A DNA stretch of 64,000 bases from Epiperipatus broadwayi (lineage: Eukaryota > Onychophora > Udeonychophora > Euonychophora > Peripatidae): positions 6,996,157-7,060,156 of the forward strand of contig JAQFVV010012434.1 in assembly GCA_028023455.1 (NCBI GenBank). The letters run 5' to 3'. The notes under the pieces are model-generated. The model had not been told where the DNA came from, ran no database searches, and saw nothing but the letters and a program-made list of their open reading frames with translations. The position numbers and the translations under genes are program-made. Position 1 is the first letter of the stretch, and the number at the start of each line of letters is the position of its first letter. Positions 36,943-48,558 of this stretch are shown in pieces.

Positions 36943-39900
36943 ATGCTTTATTTCCTAATTTTTCAATTCATAGCTGTTATTTCAGCATGCCCTGCTGAAA
37001 ATGAAAATTGTATTTGCCAGAAAATGAAAGGAAATTTTGTTTCCTGTCATGAAGGAACATCTTTGTCAAATGTTGAAGAATTTATTAACCAAATACAAGG
37101 ACCCATACAAGCCATGAGATTGATTAAACCAAAAATTCAAAAATTACCAGAAAATGTTTTTCATGGTCATGTAATTTCTGATTTCATCATTGAAGGAGCT
37201 GGTTTGACATCAGATCCAAAAGCCTTTGATGCTCTCAAGACAAATTTAAAAAGAGTTATTTTACCTTCCAATAAGTTAACAGACATACCAACTTTAAGTG
37301 ACTCCCAAGTTTTAGAAGATTTGGTCCTCCATGATAATTTAATTTCGAAAATAAATGAAAATTCTTTTAACAATTTACCAGCTTTAAAAGTCTTGATATT
37401 ATCAAATAATAGTATTGACAGTATTCCTGATGATACTTTTCAAAATCTGAAAGAACTCATTGTTCTTAGTTTAGTTGGTAATAAATTAACTCAAGTACCA
37501 AAAGGACCCAATAGCCTTCAAACAATCCTTTTAAGAGGTAATGCTTTATCAACAATAAATGCTGGTACTTTTGACACATATCCTAATTTAGTTCATCTTG
37601 ATTTGGCTGATAATAATTTAAATGAAATAAAAAAAGTTATGATTCCTAATTCAGAGAAGCTGATTGTCCTTGACTTTAGTAATAATAAAATATCTAGTAT
37701 AGAATCAGGAGCTTTTGAAAATGCAAAATCTCTTAAAAGTTTAGTACTTGCTCGAAATGAAATCGGGAACCCCAAACCAGATATGTTTAGTGGTCTGGAA
37801 AATTTAGCATCATTAAATTTATCTTCTAATCAAATTTCAGAAATAGCTAGTGGTACATTTGCCAATCTCAAAGGGTTGGAAGAATTAGATTTAAGTGGAA
37901 ATAATATAGAAAATCTTCCAGCAGATGCCTTTTCAGGCTTAGTACAGTTAAAGGCTTTAGCTATTGGTGGAAACCCAATGAAAGAACTTCAGCCAGATTT
38001 GTTAAAAGATTCACCCTTGCTTAACAGTCTTTCACTTGCAAACAGTGGCCTAACTGATATTCCAGAAGGTGTAAGAAAATTTGAAAAGCTACAATTGTTA
38101 GAACTTTCTGGAAACAACATTGAAAAGTTAGATAAATCTATGTTTGAAGGCTTAACTAATTTAAAAATTCTGTTCCTTGATGACAATAAACTTACAGAAT
38201 TGCCACAAGATGTCTTTTCTCCATTAAAAAGTTTGAAAGTACTTGACTGTAGTTTTAATAAACTATCAAAACTAACAACTCATAATTTTGATTCACTTAC
38301 TGGATCAATAATTTATATAAATTTAGAAGGTAAGAATATCTATATAACTGTGTATAAATGTCCATTTAAAAATATAATTGTGCATAGATTATATATACAT
38401 ATACTTATAGGGGATTTGAACACAGATTTTCAAGTTTCCTTCAGCTATCCACTCCATTTTATATAACTGATACATATGAAAAAGATAAATGATCTCCAAT
38501 ATATGTATTTCATGATGAACCAGCACACATCAGTTGGTCCAGATCACAATCTCCCACACATATATACAATCAGTGCTCAGTTTATATTAAGATAGCAAAT
38601 CTTCAAACATTAGTGGACAGACTTCAATCTTCTCCAATTCTTCAGCTATCCATATTATTGAAAATCTGATGATGGAATATTCAAAGTCCTTGTTGATGCC
38701 AATATTTGACTTTAAGTCTGGACCAATTGATGAGTGCTGGTTTAGCACAAAATAGATATATTGGAGACCATTTATCTTTCTCACACGTATGTGGTCATGT
38801 GTATAGATTATATAAAATGGAGTGGGTAGCTTAAGGGAGCTTTTGTATTTCAAATTATCTCTAATTACATCTAAGTTCCATATATACATTATACTTGTAT
38901 TGAAATAATATACTGTATATATACATATGTTGATTGATATACAATGTAAGTTCAAGTTTAAGAATTGTGTATGTATTTACGTGTGTGTGTATATATAAAT
39001 AAAATACATCTTGGTATGCGTTGATTAGATATATAACTTCAAATTTGAGGCTTAAAAGCCAAAATTTTTATTATACAATTAAGTATGAAATTAAAATATT
39101 AAATACGAATTCGATTAATTTACAATAGTTGTAGAGTTTATTAAACAACAGAGAATTAACTTTCTAAAACCTATTTGATTTAACAAAATATTCGAAATTT
39201 AAGATCATTAAACAATAAATATAAAACAAAGCTGAGTTATTACTGTTAATTATTTGCTTACAGTTAATGCTGAAGGGGTATTTTCATTAATGCCAGCCGA
39301 GCAAGCAACAATTTCAAATAAATAACTCACAAATTTATTTATTTGTGCTAACAGAATGAAAATAGTAATGCAAATAATAATGGAGTTAATATTTTGGAAA
39401 GTGATTAATAGCAATTTGACATGTGGGAATAAATTATTCTCACACACTGTAATTATATAATCAGGGCCGTTGCGTGGGTCTCATAAATAGAACTGACCTA
39501 TGATGGCACAAGGCATGAGGCCTACATGATCTATATGTCTTGTAAAAATCAAAAAAATAAAATATTTTATGTCTTGCTAAATGAAATTATCTTTTCTTTT
39601 TTTGCAGAGTTTTTAATTTATAAGTCCTACAATGATTAGAAACACTGATTGTGCACAATACAGATTTTTCAGTTACATTTTAATGTGAAATCAGTTCTTC
39701 GTTAGCATTTTATGTACTAAATCAGAATTCTCAGTAATAATAATAAAATTATGATGTTTATTTTCATTATGATATTATTAACGGATTCACAGTAAAACAC
39801 TAATATATATATATATTATATGTAATTTGTTTTCTCAAATATTGATTCAGTAAATCACAAAATCATATTTATAATAAATAAATAATTATTTATATGTTAT

Positions 39901-42900
39901 AAGTACCAATTTGTGCAATTTTAATACATTTATATTTGCAAGTAAGATAATTTATTTTTTTAAATATCTAAATATTTTTTATTATGTGAAGAAGCCCCAT
40001 CCCACCCATAAAATAAAATTAGTCAATTAAATCAAAATGAATTATATATAATTTTGTTTAACAAAAGACCCAATAGAATATTAAAAAATTAAAATTATTT
40101 ACACTTTTATCTTTTTATTTATATAAAACTCTTCAGACTTTGGTGGCCACAATGTGATAAATAACAGTCAACTTTAACTAGGTGGATTATAGCTAAAATT
40201 TTAATAAGTTCAAAATAAGTCTTGTTTTTTACTTTGTTTTATGGGATGTTTTCTATTAATGAAGTTAGCTTCTCAATCTCAAATGTTTGTTCACTAATAA
40301 AATAATTTTATTGTATGCTTGTTATTTCAGTATAAATTAATCATGTTATATTGCTAGGTATCTAAGGATTTTAAACATTTACTTGAAGGAAAGAAATTTT
40401 CACACTTTATTGTTTATTCAATAAATTAAAACAGGCAAAACTCTCCATACAGTAGTGCCACTCAGTGTCAACCAGAGTAATCAATGGATGCCAGAAGGCT
40501 TGTGCATAAAATCCCCATCTAGTGCCTACTCATCCAATATCCCCAGATTAGTTTCTGGCTTGTGGCCTTCATCAGTGAGAAGCTTTGGATCTGAGAGCAC
40601 TGCACCTAGATCTTAGGATCTAATGCAACCATCCAGCAGCCACCTTTTATCTCTGCTTAACTACAAAACTATGAGAATAAAATTGAAAACACAATAATAT
40701 TTTCAATCTAGTCTGGGAATATTGGATGAGTAGGCACTAGATGGGGATTTTATGCACAAGCCTTCTGGCATCCATTGATTACTCTGTTTGTCACTGAGTG
40801 GCACTACTGTATGGAGAGTTTTGCCTGTTTTAGTAACAGTTATGTGCTAGCATGAGAAATAGTGATCATGTGATATTCAATAAATTCTTAGAAGCCATTA
40901 TTCCATGTTTTGGACTTTCTTTTGTTTAATGATATATTATAATATTAACAAACAATTGATCTCTTTCACTAGAATAGATAAAGTATTTTGTGGGTATTTT
41001 TAGCACTTTAATTATTTGCTGTATATTGATCTTAAATATTTTACCAAATAATTTACACACACATAAGTAAGTTTATATAAAGGAATTTATTTGAATAACA
41101 AGTTAATAGTTATATACATTTATCTATTATAAATTATAACAGATCTTATGACTTATTTAATCTAATAATGAACCTGTATGGCTTGTAATTGTCTCTAGGT
41201 TCACTTTGGGATATATAGTGGTGAAATTCACTGGGAAAAATCCTTTATCCAAACTGCATTTCTCTATATATGTTGAATCTTCAGTGGCAACAGTACAAAT
41301 TTCTAGTGTTTAATAAAAGCATGCTCTATTTTTTATTTCTTTTTTGTTGCACTCATTATCTTTACCTTTAGCTGCAAATTATGTAACAATATATAACAAG
41401 TAGAATTTTTTAAATAATTTGTTTTCTTAAAATATATATTTATATATACACCACTTTCCTAATTGAGCAATTACAAGTGAAGTTATTACAATCAAAAAAG
41501 CCATTAAACAAAAATACATTAAAAATAAAATCGTTATTAAAAATAGGAAAATCTATTTAATAAAATGAATAAAAATATAATATGGCATAATAAAAAAAAA
41601 GGTTAATATTGCTATTAAAACAATTGGCACAAAAAAAAAACAGTGGAATAGATCTCAGGGCTCCACTATACAGAACTAGGCACTAAACCTATGCTAAACT
41701 GAATAATACAAATGAAGTATGTAAAATAGCATTAATAAATATAATTTCATCACATGCAGAATTACTGTAATTATGAGACAATATTTTTAAAATGTTTTAT
41801 TTTTAAATAAATTAATAATAATAATATATTCTTTTTAATACAAATTAGGATATTTAAATAAAAGTGATTGGGAAATTTAAACATTTTCATTTATATATAA
41901 ATTTTATTAATTATAGTGACAAAAAGACATAGACCCGTTTGTTTTTGTGCACTGGTAGAGTGTATGTGTAGTATTATTTGAGATTCGAGCAATTGCCACA
42001 ACATGTCTAAGTAATGAAGTATTGTACTTATATTTAATTAAAAAGAACATGTTTCTAACAATAAAGTGATTCAGAAATCTAAACATTGAGTTATAAGTTT
42101 TATTAATTATTGCAACAAAATGGTTTCAGTCTGTGAAGTTTAGGGCAAAGATAAGAGCATATATGTAGTGTCTTTTGAGATTGAACCTTGAAATTCAAGG
42201 CTCAAGCAATTATCATAATTAATTTAAGTAAATAAGTATTCCATATTTAAATAAAAAATATTTACATTCAGAACATATTTCTAGCAATGAAGTGATTTGA
42301 AAATGTAAACATTTTTATTTACATATAAATTTTATTAATATATTTACATATAAATTTTATTAATTATCTAGGCATCTTGGTGCCCTTGTGATAAAACATT
42401 GTGCCTCACACAATCTGCACACTCACATGTGGTGTCCCTGTGTATAATATAGTTTATTTAACTTGAATTTCCATTAATTCATTTTACATCCAATAAAATA
42501 ACTTAGCAGATGATATCCTAACATCAATTTTAATCAGCATTTTACTTAGGCTGATCAATTTCATTTTTCTGTGCAAACTCTGTATGTACAGCTTTAATTT
42601 AGCCCAAGGTTGTTTTTTCTTTATGAGAAATTTCATTATCACTCAACTTGCAGTCTTCTAATTGTTATCAGTTTATTTTTGTAGATATGCTAATTAGTAT
42701 ATCTTAGCCTCATTTATTATTTATTATAATGTATACCACTTTTCTAGATTGCACATTTTAGCTGATATAATAATAATAACAATGTACTGTCTGCATGCAA
42801 ATTATAGATTTTCATTAAACTTTGTTTACAATAATAATATGTGAACAGATAATTCCCACCTCTTTTTACTTTAGAAAATAATCCTAAATCTGTCAGGTCT

Positions 42901-43989
42901 TTTATGATTTCTTGCATGTCTTGGAAGAGCCACAGATCATCACATGATCACCATTTCTTATGCTTGCTTATAACTGTTATTAAAACAGGCAAAACTCTTC
43001 ATATGTATTGCCACTCAGTGCAAGCCAGAGTAATCAATGGGTACCAGACTGCTTGTGCATAAAATCCCCATCTAGTGCCTACTTATTTAATATCCCCAGA
43101 TTAGTTTCTGACTTGTTGCCTTTGTCAGTGAGAAATCTTGGATCTGAGAGGACTGCACCTAGATCTTAGGATCTAATGCAACCCCCCAGCAGCCACCTTT
43201 TATCTCTACTTAACTACAAAACTATGAGTTTTAAATTGAAAACACTATAATATTTTCAATCCAAGCTCATTAGCATAATTATAGAGTCATATAGATCTGA
43301 ACTCAGTTTAGTACCTATACATTTTGATGTCTTTGGTTTTTTAATAACCATAACCTGCCTAATAGATAGTGGTGGCCGATGCTTTGACTCATGAAAAAAA
43401 ATAGAAAATTAAAAAAACAAATTAGCAAATTAAAAAAAATAATGTTTCGAAATGAATTAAAAGTATATAGAGACAAAAAATATTTTAATTGAAAATAATA
43501 ATCGTTTGGATTGTCCTTTTAGAAGCCATATGACATTAGAGCACCAGAAGTGATAAAATTGAGCTGAAATTTATGGAATTCTCACGCATGACACTATAGT
43601 TTAAAATTTCACTTAAATAAATCTTTATAATATCATTATATACATAATGTGTGTGCTTAGCGCGCGTATATAAAAATACATATAAAAAATTAATTTGTTA
43701 GATAATTTTTATATACATTTATTTTTATTATCTAGGAAATCCACTAGACTGTAAGAGCCAAGACACTCAACAGCTGATGCAAGGTTTGATTACACTTAAA
43801 CAAAAGTATAACTACATGCAGTTAATGATGCTACCGAAGATCTTCATTGTAGATGAGACTCAAAAAGAAAGATTCCCTGTAAAAAGAGTTGATATTTTGC
43901 CATGTCTTCCTCCAATGAATCCAATGATGCGATCTCCAAATTTTAATAGAGGACCTAGTGCAAGTTCAAGAAGAGTAGTAAATCCATAA
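36943..43989 (+). CDS. Secreted leucine-rich-repeat protein, two coding exons
   Basis: Join of 36943-38329 and 43736-43989: 1641 nt, 546 residues plus stop. The splice donor is AAG|GTAAGA at 38330 and the acceptor TATCTAG| at 43735. Phase is kept and the split codon makes Gly463, giving 'LEGNPLDC', a classic LRR C-terminal cap start. The open frame running on to 38466 is intronic read-through. The acceptor-like TTTTTTTCAG at 36913-36922 implies an upstream 5' UTR exon. Residues 1-15 form a signal peptide. Cys16, Cys23, Cys25 and Cys35 form an N-terminal cap. Roughly 14-16 repeats of LxxLxLxxNxLxxIPxxxFxxL type cover about residues 60-460. The end is unusual: only two cysteines (468 and 519), no CxW motif, then a Met/Pro and Arg/Ser-rich tail without a membrane helix, so it is probably extracellular. 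Ligand unknown. Extracellular LRR proteins of this layout are common in arthropods. Confidence 0.93.
38404..38890. mobile_element. Foldback element in the LRR-gene intron
   Basis: The left arm ('ggatttgaacacag' ... 'cagttggtccagatcac', 38410-38548) pairs with the right arm ('tctggaccaattgatgagtg' ... 'gcttaagggagc...tttgtat', about 38717-38852). Between the arms is a loop holding 'gaaaatctgatgatggaat'. The arms are noticeably diverged, so it is old. This is the only copy here with both arms. Confidence 0.75.
40427..40873. mobile_element. Long foldback MITE of the ATCACATGATCAC family
   Basis: Arms 'acaggcaaaactctccatac' ... 'atccccatctagtgcctact' (40431-40550) and their inverse (about 40705-40835) surround a loop with 'acctagatcttaggatct'. 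The right side continues to the outer terminus 'gtgatcatgtga', while the left starts abruptly at 'taaaacaggc'. The direct repeat TATTCAATAAAT occurs at 40415-40426 and 40874-40885. Confidence 0.85.
41861..42370 (+). repeat. Intronic tandem repeat, period about 200-225 bp
   Basis: Copies of 'aagtgatt..gaaat.taaaca' begin near 41862, 42064 and 42289. Each is followed by 'taaattttattaatta' or a close variant. The last copy contains an extra local duplication of 'ttacatataaattttattaa' (42329-42362). Confidence 0.7.
42938..43262. mobile_element. Truncated MITE of the ATCACATGATCAC family
   Basis: Begins catcacatgatcacc, then 'cttatgcttgcttataactg', the arm 'acaggcaaaactctt' and the same loop as 40427-40873 ('acctagatcttaggatct' at about 43158). 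The match ends near 43262, so the right arm is missing. It preserves the outer left arm the other intronic copy lacks. Confidence 0.8.
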
Positions 43990-44052
43990 TTATATTTCAT
44001 TTTCATAGTTAAGATAAGTAATGCTAAATTAAAGGCAAAATTGAAAACATCA

Positions 44053-44058
44053 AATAAA
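44053..44058 (+). terminator. Polyadenylation signal candidate (LRR gene)
   Basis: AATAAA 64 bp after the stop codon. A second AATAAA at 44277-44282 is an alternative. The sequence alone cannot choose. Confidence 0.4.
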
Positions 44059-44276
44059 AAGGGTACTTTAATGTATATGTAACAATTTATTTTACAATTC
44101 AATGTATACATTAAAAAAAACAACAACATATTTTTTAAAAACAGTGTCTATAAATTAACTGCATCGCGAAAATTCGTTTGGGAGGGGGGGTATATTTATT
44201 GTTGTGATAAAAATTTGTATAAGTAAATCATAATTTTAAAATTATATTCATTTGTAAATATGATTCCATGTCGTAA

Positions 44277-44282
44277 AATAAA
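44277..44282 (+). terminator. Alternative polyadenylation signal candidate
   Basis: AATAAA followed closely by further AATAAA-type hexamers at 44290-44305. It would give a 3' UTR of about 300 nt. Confidence 0.35.
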
Positions 44283-44305
44283 TAATTTTAATAAAATAAA
44301 TGATT

Positions 44306-45461
44306 GTATTCTGGATTATACTTCATCTTATATAACTTGTTAAAATTAATGGTGTTAAAGCGTTAACCGGATATTTATCCAACTTCTGATTGAGTCTACA
44401 TACATTGACAGAAAGCACAATTAATGTGCATATTTAGATCTACACACACACATATATATATATTAACATTACCATAACATATAAATAAATAATAATGTAT
44501 AATTTTGTAAAAAAGTATTTTCGATTACTTAGATTGTAATCTTTATTAGATTTAATTATTATGACTTAAGTAATGAAAATACTTCTCTTTAAAATTATAT
44601 ATATTATCATTATTTATTTATAAAATTATTATAAATTAAAAATAATTATTTATTATATATTTTTAAAGAGTAACATATATATAATAAATAAAAGTATTAA
44701 AGATAATAATATTCATAACAATTATAAAAACAACAATAAAGAAGTACTATAAGTTTACTTTCAAAACCATTCTCTACTGCTAAATCCTTTAAATTTGCTA
44801 GAAGTAAACATCGTTACAGAATATCCCAAGATTTATGAATTTTAATACTTGTACTTTGCTTATTAATTAAACATTTCTTATTTCTATTTAGAAAAATTGT
44901 CTTTTTGATTTTCCTTTTATTACATTTCTCCCTTTTTAAAATGTTTTGATGTTATCTAGATCAAATTCAAAGTAAACACATAATTATTAAATCACTATTT
45001 TTTGTGTGTTTATATAAAACGGATGTTTCTTTAACAATTTCTCAATGTTACATTTCAATTTCCTAATATGGCCAACCCATGCCTATGAGTACATGTACAC
45101 CTGCGATTAGTCTTCTAAGTACCTGATATGATCATTTAAAAATTACATTTAAACGTCATTTCCAACTTTTTTTTAAATGTGTCAAGTTAATTGAAAAATA
45201 AAAAATAATAATTTTATAATAATAAAATATAAAAATATTAATATTATTATATAACATTGTTTTTGTCTTAACTAGTTATCTCTATCTTTGGGATATCTCT
45301 TTCTTGCTCTCATACGGCTTGAGCAACATCAGCTGTAAGTCTTTTGAGAATTTATTGTCCTATATGTCAGTTGAGATTAATGACTTGAAATGCTTATATC
45401 ATCTGGGAAATAGTTGTTTCTAATCGTAAATTTCTGACAATTATTTTTTGATAAAAATTAC
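44306..45461. other. Intergenic, nothing recognised
   Basis: AT-rich. May include the unrecognised 5' end of the hAT element that follows. Confidence 0.4.
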
Positions 45462-47225
45462 TTGTTTTTAACATTTAAAAAAAGAACCACTAACATGTTT
45501 GAAGCAAAATCAAGTAAACAGCCCGAATTGGAAGATGAATATTCTGTTTTGGAAATAAAGGGGCATGCTGCATGTCTTTTGTGTAATCACAACATAACAA
45601 TTAAAAATTATATTATTGAAAGATATTTTAAATTAGTGCATAAGAACTTTGATCAAGAATATGTGCTCCAAAGTGATATTAAAAAAGAGAAAATAAATAA
45701 TTTGAAGAAAAAATGCTTGAACCAGCAATCATTGTTTGAAAAAAAATAGGATAAATTGAAAAATGTTACTATAATCATTTGAAATTGCACATTTTCTTGC
45801 AAAGAAGAAATCACATTTAGATGGGGAATTATTTAAAGATGCTTTAGTATCTGGTACTGTTTCTCTTTTGATTCCCTTTTCAATACTTTCTCTAACAAAC
45901 AAGAAATCAAAAAATATTCATTGCAATAAATGATTTACAATTATCATGAAATACAATGAAAACAATTACTAAAATATCAAAGACCAATGTAAAACTAATG
46001 AGGACATCTCTATTAATAACCATAATAAGAATGGTTTTCAAAGATTACTCTGTGAAAGAAGAAATGTTATGTCTTTTGTCAATAAAGGGGGAAAAATGAG
46101 AAAAGAATATATTTATAAACCTTATAGTTTTGAAATAAAAACTTCCTTTATATAAATTATCTTCAACTACAACTGACACAGTTCCAGTGATGTAAAACAA
46201 TGGATTTGTAACCTTAGATAAAAAAATAAATCATTTTCCAAATTTTTTGTCTATCATTGCCTATTTCATCAACAAGTTTTTTTCATTTAACCATGTTTGG
46301 ATTTATAAATTCTATAAGAATGATGCCATTAAAGCACAGACTTTGTAAAAAACTATTAGATAATGATATTGCTCAGTACTCTGATCTAATGATTTATACA
46401 GAAGTGAGATGGTCAACACAGACAAACTAATAGATTGTTTTTTTTAAATCTGATTGCTGAAATAAAAAAAATTTGTTGAACAGAAGGAACTCCAGAATGT
46501 TCTTGAAGATCCTCTTTGGTTAGATGACTTAGTTTTTTATCAATATTTGTCAGAAGTTAAACCAATTATATTCTTGGAAGTACAAGATAAAAATAAAGAT
46601 TTTGTAGATATGATAAGTGCTATTAAAACATTTAATGGTAAATTAATTCTTTGGAGTTCATACCTGCAAAAAAATTCCTTGATGCATTTTTCAGATATGT
46701 CAAAAATATTTTCAGAAAACAATTAGATTCTTGGATGCTGTCAGTTATTTAACAAAGTTAACTAATGAATTTAATAAAAGATTTTATCAATTTAATAATT
46801 TGGAATCTATTTTATTTTTCATTGAAAATCCAATGAATAATGTCAACATTACTTTTTTTTTTTTCATATGTCATAACATCGGCCGGGAGGCAAACTCGCA
46901 ACAACCATCTACAAACAACTGCTTGTTTGCAAGGCAGCTGTGCTGACCTCTCAGCTAACAATGCTTGATAATATTATAGCAAATTGTAGGAAATTTAGAA
47001 TGAGAAATTATAGAATTATGAAATGAAATTGCTTTGAAAGCTCTGAGCATGGGCAAAACATTTTGGGAATTAGTTGATGCACAAAAATATTCAACATAAA
47101 GAAATGTTGTATTGAAGCTGAAATCATTGAAGCCACATTTTCTATTGTATAATTGATTGAAAATAAGTTTAGATCATGTCTTGCTGCTGAAAATTTATGA
47201 TTGCTTGAGGATATCATTATCAAAT
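45462..47225 (+). pseudogene. hAT-family transposase (BED zinc finger type), decayed
   Basis: The first 95-codon segment (45462-45749) has a BED-like finger: 'ACLLCNHNITIKNYIIERYFKLVH' shows C-x2-C and later His. Continuing in other frames are pieces typical of hAT transposases: 'EIAHFLAKKKSHLDGELFKDA' near 45780; 'LKHRLCKKLLDN' with 'YTEVRWST' near 46330-46420; 'LWLDDLVFYQYLSEVKP' with 'AIKTFNGKLILW' near 46500-46655; and 'SYLTKLTNEFNKRFYQF' near 46740. A dimerisation-domain remnant ('IENKFRSCLAAENL', near 47155-47195) follows. Such enzymes cut at CAGTG-type ends and make 8-bp duplications, as in two non-autonomous elements of this window. Many stops and shifts make it inactive. Element termini were not found. 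Confidence 0.82.
46851..46970 (-). repeat. tRNA-like retroposon inside hAT pseudogene
   Basis: On the minus strand 'ttagctgagaggtcagcac' resembles a pol III A box. It is followed by an anticodon-arm-like 'ctgccttgcaaacaagcag', then 'ggttgttgcgagtttgcc', a degenerate B box, and finally an A-run (46853-46866 as T on the plus strand). It splits two pieces of the transposase reading. A short tRNA-derived SINE or retro-tRNA fits. Clear target duplications were not found. Confidence 0.55.
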
Positions 47226-47368
47226 TAGTGTTTTTCTGAAGGTTTGTGATGATGGTGTTCTAGCTGTATTTTTATATTGGACTATGTCCATCATCTAATA
47301 TGTGTGTTGAATGTCTTTAGAAAAGTTTAATTTTTTTTTTTTTAGTTAAATATTCCAAATGCATTCAA

Positions 47369-47517
47369 CTGTTAGTAATATCACAGCAAACAGGTTAGTA
47401 TATGCACCAACTGTTAGTAATATCACAGCAAACAAATGTTAATAATATCACAGCAAACAGGTTAGTATATGCACTAACTGTTAGTAATATCACAGCAAAC
47501 AGGTTAGTATATGCACA
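47369..47517 (-). repeat. 47-bp tandem array in left Penelope-like arm
   Basis: Four units of 'gttagtaatatcacagcaaa' plus 'caggttagtatatgcac', one shortened. Mirrored at 49722-49871. Confidence 0.85.
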
Positions 47518-47559
47518 ACGTTTCGAGAGGTATTTTTCTCCCCTCTTCTTCAGGTGTTG
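47513..47559 (-). ncRNA. Hammerhead-ribozyme-like motif (left arm)
   Basis: Minus-strand copy of the motif described at 49680-49726: CTGAAGA at 47547-47553 and GAAAC at 47520-47524, with the same helix between them. Confidence 0.38.
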
Positions 47560-47584
47560 CTGGCCTGACCAGTGACAGTACTAG

Positions 47585-47664
47585 CATGGGATTCGAACCT
47601 GGGTCCTTAGATTCTTGATTATTGAAATTTAAGGTAACGCTCTAACCAACTGAGCCATCCTGCC
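47585..47664 (-). repeat. tRNA-like block in left Penelope-like arm
   Basis: Reverse complement of the block at 49575-49654, with the same A-box and B-box-like sequences. Confidence 0.55.
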
Positions 47665-47695
47665 AAAGGCAACAGTATGTAGTAATTTCATATAC

Positions 47696-48558
47696 TTATC
47701 TATGAGGTTCCTCCTGATTTCTCCACTTTTTCCTCAGAGCAAAGTTGATTAGTGATTTCCATACATTATGTATAGTCACACTAGGTTGGCTTATGGGATT
47801 TTTTGCCATTGTCATGTGAGCAGCTTCTTTAAATTTTCTTCTTTGTACCTTTTCTTCTTTATCCAATATTTTTGTATTTTCCCAATTGAACGTATGTTCA
47901 TTGGTCCATACATGGTCTGCTACCTTAGACACATCTGTTTTCTCTCTTCTAATCATCAGTTTATGTTCTTGCAAGCGCTTTTGAATGGGACGGCTGGTCT
48001 CACCAATATATGTTCTTCCACATTCACATGGTATTTCATAGATGCAGTTTTTTCTTTTCAGCATTTCAAGTTTAGGCTTTGTAGATGTTAGAATTCCTCG
48101 TAGTGTGGTATGACTCTGGAAAGCTGTTCTGATGTTATACTGATTGCAGATTTTCCTTAATTTGTCTGCTATTTTTGGAATGTATGGATACACTACAGTA
48201 CCAATAATTGTCTTTTCTCTTGATGGTTCTTTTTGTTGTCTATTTAATGTTTTCTTAATAACAGCTGATGGATAACCATTTTTCTTAAGAGTTTGTTCTA
48301 TATAGATCTTTTCTTTTTCCAAATCACCAGTTTCTGAACAAACTTCTTTTGCTCTGTTCCACAGTGATAGTATAACTCCATGTTTTGTGTTTCTGGTGTG
48401 ATTAGATGTATAGGCTAGGTATTTTCCTGTATGTGTAGGTTTTCGGTAAACTGTAGTTTTGATTTTGCCATGAGGGAGTCTTGTTACAAGAACATCTAAG
48501 AATGCCAATTTTTGTTCTTGTTCTGGTTCTATTGTAAATTTAATTAAAGGGGATATGA
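47696..48558 (-). pseudogene. Penelope-like RT C-terminus plus GIY-YIG (left arm)
   Basis: Open frame in the inverted copy. It begins at the palindrome junction with 'SIKFTIE-like' sequence ('IKFTIEPEQEQKLAFLDVL'), continues with 'TTVYRKPTHTGKYL', and ends with a GIY-YIG nuclease: 'CIYEIPCECGRTYIGET' then 'KRLQEH', followed by 'ADHVWTNEHTFNW'. The RT YVDD motif is missing because the copy stops at the junction. The reading upstream of 48558 comes from the spacer in a wrong frame and is not part of the protein. The GIY-YIG domain in this family nicks DNA for retrotransposition. 5'-truncated, so no active enzyme is expected. Confidence 0.8.

Larger units (their letters stand above)
38330..43735 (+). 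other. Intron of the LRR gene, 5.4 kb
   Basis: GT at 38330 and AG at 43734-43735. The phase-1 intron sits exactly at the LRR/C-terminal-cap boundary. It contains a foldback repeat, two copies of the ATCACATGATCAC MITE family and a tandem repeat of about 200 bp. 38891-40414 and 40886-41860 show nothing else I can name. Confidence 0.9.

Noticed and set aside
38330-38466. C-terminal extension of the LRR open frame
   Set aside because: It lies beyond a consensus splice donor, loses the LRR pattern and enters a dispersed repeat. The spliced exon at 43736 restores the expected cap.
39464-39560. hAT-like terminus 'cagggccgttgcgtggg'
   Set aside because: No matching opposite end or 8-bp duplication was found.
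47369-47517. CRISPR-like array
   Set aside because: The short regular repeat has no unique spacers and is a simple tandem array inside a eukaryotic retroelement.
47768-48091. 107-codon frame opposite the GIY-YIG ORF, repeated at 49148-49471
   Set aside because: Antisense shadow of the Penelope-like coding region, present in both arms for that reason.
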